Part shown: positions 5,349-8,072 of the stretch, piece by piece
Numbering within the stretch: position 1 is the stretch's first letter
Layout of the letters: each line of letters starts with the position of its first letter
NCBI GenBank assembly: GCA_037445245.1
Contig: JBBIKU010000107.1
Span: forward strand, 1-8,072
DNA length: 8,072 nt
Direction of reading: 5' to 3'
Source of the DNA: JBBIKU01 sp037445245
Lineage (GTDB): Bacteria; Chloroflexota; Anaerolineae; Anaerolineales; Anaerolineaceae
The notes under the pieces: generated by a model
Told to the model about the DNA's origin: nothing
Seen by the model: only the letters and a program-made list of their open reading frames with translations
Databases searched by the model: none
Program-made: the position numbers and the translations under genes

Positions 5349-5395
5349 GCCTTTTGGGTGCACAATCTGCGATTCGATTTCCGGTTTCTTTGGTC

Positions 5396-5423
5396 TTGAT
5401 TAATTGAACGAATGTACTATAAT
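5396..5423 (+). promoter_or_regulatory. recA promoter
   Basis: A -35-like TTGATT (5396-5401), a 16-nt spacer and a perfect TATAAT (5418-5423) lie ahead of recA. A second TATAAT at 5454-5459 has no acceptable -35 and is a weaker candidate. The predicted leader is about 60 nt. Confidence 0.55.
5406..5417 (+). promoter_or_regulatory. LexA (SOS) box-like site inside the recA promoter
   Basis: GAAC-GAAT-GTAC differs by one base from the GAAC-N4-GTTC core of the Gram-positive-type LexA/DinR box. It sits between the -35 and -10 elements, where a bound repressor would block polymerase. The operator used by LexA in this lineage is not known to me, so the match is suggestive only. Confidence 0.4.
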
Positions 5424-5488
5424 ACCATTAAGATCATTTGCGCTATCTTCGTATATAATCGTAATGGACAATCCCACAGGAGAATACC

Positions 5489-6589
5489 ATGCCCCGCAAA
5501 CCCTCCCCACCCATGCAACCCCTCTCCAACGAACAATCACCCAGATCGGATGATGCCCGCCGGGCAGTCCTGGAACGGGCGCTTGGCGACATCGTCAAGC
5601 GTTACGGCGAAGGCGCCATCATGCGCATGGGCGAAGCCAAGCACTTGGCGGTCGAAGCCATTCCCACCGGCTCGCTATCGCTCGATATGGCACTGGGTGT
5701 CGGCGGAATCCCCCGGGCACGCATCACCGAAATCTTCGGACCCGAATCCTCCGGAAAAACCACGCTCTGTCTGCACATCGTGGCTGAAACCCAAAAGATG
5801 GGCGGCACCGCCGCTTTCATTGACATGGAACATGCTCTCGACCCAGCCTATGCCGCCCGTCTGGGCGTCAACGTGGAAAATCTGCTCATATCCCAGCCCG
5901 ATACCGGCGAACAAGCGTTGGAGATTGCCGAGACGCTGGTGCGATCCGGGGCAGTTGACGTGGTTTTGATCGACTCGGTGGCGGCGCTGGTGCCTCGCTC
6001 GGAAATCGAAGGTGATATGGGCGCCGCCACCATGGGGATGCAGGCGCGCCTGATGTCGCAGGCGCTGCGCAAGCTTTCCGGCGCCATCAACCAGACCCGC
6101 ACCGCCGTCGTCTTTACCAATCAGTTGCGTCAGAAGATCGGGGTGATGTTCGGCAACCCCGAAACTACCACCGGTGGACTGGCGCTCAAGTTTTACGCCT
6201 CGGTGCGGCTGGACATGCGCCGCATCCAATCGATCAAGATGGGCGCCGAGATCATCGGCAACCGGGTGCGGGTGCGGGTGGTGAAGAACAAGGTGGCAGC
6301 GCCCTTCCGCACCGCCGAATTCGACATCATGTACAACGAAGGCATTTCCAAGGTCGGCGATATCATCGACCTCGCCTCCGGGCTGGATATCGTCGTCAAA
6401 CGCGGGGCGTTCTATTCCTTCGGCGACATCCGTCTCGGTCAGGGACGCGAGAACGCCAAGGAATTTCTGCGGCAAAACGCCGATCTGTGCCAGGAGATCG
6501 AAGATCTGGTGCGCGAGCGGGCATTGGGAGGCAACCTGCCCATCGCTTTCTCCGTTCCGGATGAGGAAGAAGATTTACCGGAAGATTAG
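5489..6589 (+). CDS. recA: Recombinase RecA (366 aa)
   Basis: RecA forms ATP-dependent filaments on single-stranded DNA, carries out strand exchange in recombinational repair, and triggers LexA self-cleavage. Visible landmarks are Walker A GPESSGKT (84-91), the catalytic Glu region DMEHALDP (112-119), Walker B VVLIDSVAAL (158-167), and DNA-binding loop L2 starting NQLRQKIGVMFGNPETT (211-227). There is also an acidic C-terminal tail (DEEEDLPED). The length is normal apart from an N-terminal Pro-rich extension of about 18 residues compared with E. coli. The first ATG is chosen because AGGAGA lies 5 nt before it. The motif DMEHALDP has Met where most bacteria have Ala. No recX follows; instead a lipoprotein gene begins 5 nt after the stop. 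A LexA-like box overlaps the promoter. Confidence 0.98.
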   Translation: MPRKPSPPMQPLSNEQSPRSDDARRAVLERALGDIVKRYGEGAIMRMGEAKHLAVEAIPTGSLSLDMALGVGGIPRARITEIFGPESSGKTTLCLHIVAETQKMGGTAAFIDMEHALDPAYAARLGVNVENLLISQPDTGEQALEIAETLVRSGAVDVVLIDSVAALVPRSEIEGDMGAATMGMQARLMSQALRKLSGAINQTRTAVVFTNQLRQKIGVMFGNPETTTGGLALKFYASVRLDMRRIQSIKMGAEIIGNRVRVRVVKNKVAAPFRTAEFDIMYNEGISKVGDIIDLASGLDIVVKRGAFYSFGDIRLGQGRENAKEFLRQNADLCQEIEDLVRERALGGNLPIAFSVPDEEEDLPED

Positions 6590-6594
6590 ACGCT

Positions 6595-7131
6595 TTGGTC
6601 GGCGCGCTTCGTTTTTGGGGTTGTGTTTTGGCAAGGCTTTTTCTGGTTGCCATTACCGGCGGCTGTGTTCTGACGCAACCGACGTCCATTAAAGACATGT
6701 CCGAGCAACCCTTCCGTCCGCCCACCGCTATAGCGTCGCCGGCGACCAGTGCGCCAGAAGAACCCACCGCCAAACCCACCCCGCCGACGGATTGCACCGA
6801 TCAACTTACCTTCATTGCCGATGTGACCATCCCCGATGGTACAAGTGTTGCACCCGAATCGACGCTGGACAAACGCTGGGAGGTTGAAAACCGCGGCACC
6901 TGCAACTGGGACGAGCGCTACCAGATGCGCCTGATCGCCGGTTCTCATCTGGGCGCATCGCCCGATCAGGCGCTTTTCCCGGCTCGCAGCGGCAGCCGGG
7001 CGGTGATCCGCATCCAGTTCACCGCCCCTGCCGAAACAGGTGTGTATCGCAGCGCCTGGCAAGCGGTCAATCCGGCAGGACAGCCCTTCGGCGATCCAAT
7101 CTACATCGAGATCATTGTAACAGCCCCTTGA
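6595..7131 (+). CDS. Small NBR1-type Ig-like domain lipoprotein (178 aa or slightly shorter)
   Basis: No ATG occurs before the signal peptide. The reading frame opens at TTG 6595, or possibly at TTG 6628 (giving MARLFLVAITGGC), so the exact start is uncertain. Upstream Shine-Dalgarno support is weak (GGAAGA). LFLVAITGGC looks like a short lipoprotein signal, with Cys 24 as the lipid site (numbering from 6595), although Thr at -3 is not ideal. A Thr/Pro/Ala-rich spacer (about 40-66) leads to one NBR1-type Ig-like domain (67-176): VTIPDGTSVAPESTLDKRWEV, split as VTIPDGTSVAP and LDKRWEV, then NRGTCNW and AETGVYRSAWQAVNPAGQPFG. C67 and C103 mirror the cysteine pair of the lipoprotein at 257-1279. 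It is likely membrane-anchored outside the cell. It lies 5 nt after recA and 38 nt before the C39-like peptidase gene, so co-transcription is likely. Confidence 0.78.
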   Translation: MVGALRFWGCVLARLFLVAITGGCVLTQPTSIKDMSEQPFRPPTAIASPATSAPEEPTAKPTPPTDCTDQLTFIADVTIPDGTSVAPESTLDKRWEVENRGTCNWDERYQMRLIAGSHLGASPDQALFPARSGSRAVIRIQFTAPAETGVYRSAWQAVNPAGQPFGDPIYIEIIVTAP

Positions 7132-7169
7132 CGGCATTGAAATGCCAAGGAAGGTGAGGGCATAACGGC

Positions 7170-8071
7170 ATGAATTTGCGGATCATCCGTCGACTGGTTT
7201 ACGGCGCGGTTTTGATCGTCACGGCGCTGGTCTTGCTGCTGGCAGGGGCTTTCTTGATTCTGCAGGTAGTTGCCCAACCAGCAGCGTGGTTCGCGCCGCG
7301 CCCGGTGGCTGCGGCGGAAGAGACCCCTTTGCGCCACCGCACCCTGCCAGCCACCCCTANNNNNNNNNNNNNNNNNNNNNNNNNNNNNNNNNNNNNNNNN
7401 NNNNNNNNNNNNNNNNNNNNNNNNNNNNNNNNNNNNNNNNNNNNNNNNNNNNNNNNNNNNNNNNNNCACTGCCGAGCAACACCCCTCCCCCACGCACGGA
7501 TGATGGCTTTTCACCCGCCAGCGCTTCCGTTACAGGCGTTATCGGCTATCCGCAGCAATTCACCCTGGATTGCGAATCGCGCTCGGCGGTCGACCTGGCT
7601 GCTTTCTTCGGCATCCAGATCGACCAAATGGACTTTCAAGCCAACCTGCCTCTCTCGGACGACCCCGAGGAGGGCTTCGTCGGCAGTTATCGCGGAGCGC
7701 AGGGGCAGCTTCCCCCCAATTCATACGGCGTACACGCCGCCCCGGTGGCTGCACTGTTGCGCAGTTACGGCTTGAACGCTACCGCTGTAAAAAGCTTGAA
7801 CTGGGATGACCTGCGCAGCGAGATTGCATCCGGAAGACCGGTGATGGTATGGGTGATCTATTACACCTATCCGGGCACCCCCGTCCAATACACCGCTTCC
7901 AACGGCAATACCACCACTGTCGCCCGTTTCGAACATACCGCCATCCTCGTCGGATACACCCCCACCGAGGTGACCCTCGTCGACGGCGGCATGACTTACC
8001 GTCGCACCGTCGACCAATTCCTCGAATCCTGGGCGGTTTTGGGCAACATGGCAATCACCGTCGCCAAGTAG
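7170..8071 (+). CDS. Membrane-anchored C39-like cysteine peptidase, interrupted by a sequencing gap
   Basis: The N-terminal part (MNLRIIRRLVYGAVLIVTAL...) has basic residues and one long hydrophobic helix (about 10-34), a signal anchor. It is followed by a Pro/Thr/Ala-rich linker that runs into the Ns at 7360-7466. After the gap a different frame continues with LPSNTPPPRTDD, more linker, then a C39-like peptidase domain. Expected catalytic residues are Cys (TGC 7571-7573, in FTLDCESRSAVDLAAFFG), His (CAT 7934-7936, in FEHTAILVGYT) and Asp (GAC 7982-7984, in LVDGG). PVMVWVIYYTYPG is the usual central strand. The domain should face outside the membrane and may process or degrade peptides; the substrate is unknown. 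GGTGAGG lies about 10 nt before the ATG. The halves join in frame only if the real gap length is divisible by three, so I treat this as one intact gene with a mis-sized gap. Confidence 0.75.
7360..7466. other. Assembly gap of 107 Ns
   Basis: All bases are undetermined. The flanks encode Pro/Thr-rich linker on both sides (RTLPATP before, LPSNTPPPRT after), so a low-complexity or repetitive linker probably broke the assembly. The length 107 is not a multiple of three, which conflicts with a continuous reading frame. Confidence 0.95.
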
Positions 8072-8072
8072 A

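Noticed and set aside
5454..5459. Second TATAAT ahead of recA as the main promoter
   Set aside because: No acceptable -35 lies at 16-18 nt and there is no extended -10. The TATAAT at 5418-5423 has TTGATT at 16 nt.
5412..5969. 185-codon plus-strand frame overlapping the start of recA
   Set aside because: It is a different frame of recA, with no ribosome-binding site, and includes the recA promoter. It is Pro/Ser/Trp-rich shadow sequence.
5675..6475. 266-codon minus-strand frame inside recA
   Set aside because: It is a long antisense shadow of a strongly conserved recA gene. It is rich in His, Gly and Asp, as expected from reading GC-rich codons backwards, and has no family resemblance.
6586..7137. 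183-codon minus-strand frame opposite the small lipoprotein gene
   Set aside because: It is the antisense shadow of the NBR1-Ig domain gene, whose plus-strand frame has clear domain motifs.

Overview
The window is a piece of a draft bacterial genome (moderately GC-rich, with one scaffold gap of Ns) and looks most like Chloroflexota, probably a free-living Anaerolineae-type lineage. That placement is inference. It rests on lipoproteins that pair a Thr/Pro-rich linker with an NBR1-type Ig-like domain, an archaeal-type phosphoglucose/phosphomannose isomerase, a TtuA/TtuB-type tRNA thiolation pair, and a RecA carrying IDMEHALDP at the usual IDAEHALDP motif. No mobile element, CRISPR array, tRNA or rRNA is visible.

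Region 1 (1-2283, all minus strand) reads right to left. An FHA-domain protein with a C-terminal membrane anchor is followed by a 63-aa unknown protein. Both probably share the promoter at 2316-2344 and end at a perfect 10-bp hairpin at 1329-1356. Beyond it comes an NBR1-Ig lipoprotein, followed after 22 nt by the 5' part of a bifunctional sugar-phosphate isomerase that runs off the left edge.

Region 2 (2284-3606, plus strand) diverges from region 1. A 66-aa ThiS/MoaD-like ubiquitin-fold sulfur carrier overlaps by ATGA with a TtuA/Ncs6-type tRNA 2-thiolation enzyme. The enzyme retains both zinc fingers, the PP-loop and the three cysteines expected for the Fe-S/catalytic site. Together they form a compact two-gene sulfur-transfer module.

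Region 3 (3603-5488) holds glnA (type I glutamine synthetase) on the minus strand, which shares its stop-codon bases (CTAG) with the convergent ttuA-like gene. The 548-bp gap between glnA and recA is rich in signals. These are a glnA promoter with a tandem palindromic 10-bp repeat at its probable start site, and a roughly 184-nt minus-strand transcription unit that has its own promoter, several hairpins and an intrinsic terminator but no gene. The gap also contains a recA promoter with a LexA-box-like sequence inside it. The 184-nt unit is the best candidate for something undescribed: an unidentified structured RNA, or a regulatory leader ahead of glnA.

Region 4 (5489-8072, plus strand) is recA, a second smaller NBR1-Ig lipoprotein only 5 nt downstream, and a membrane-anchored C39-like cysteine peptidase. 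The peptidase's Pro/Thr-rich linker is interrupted by 107 Ns. The two halves are in phase only if the true gap is a multiple of three, so the gap length is probably wrong rather than the gene broken.
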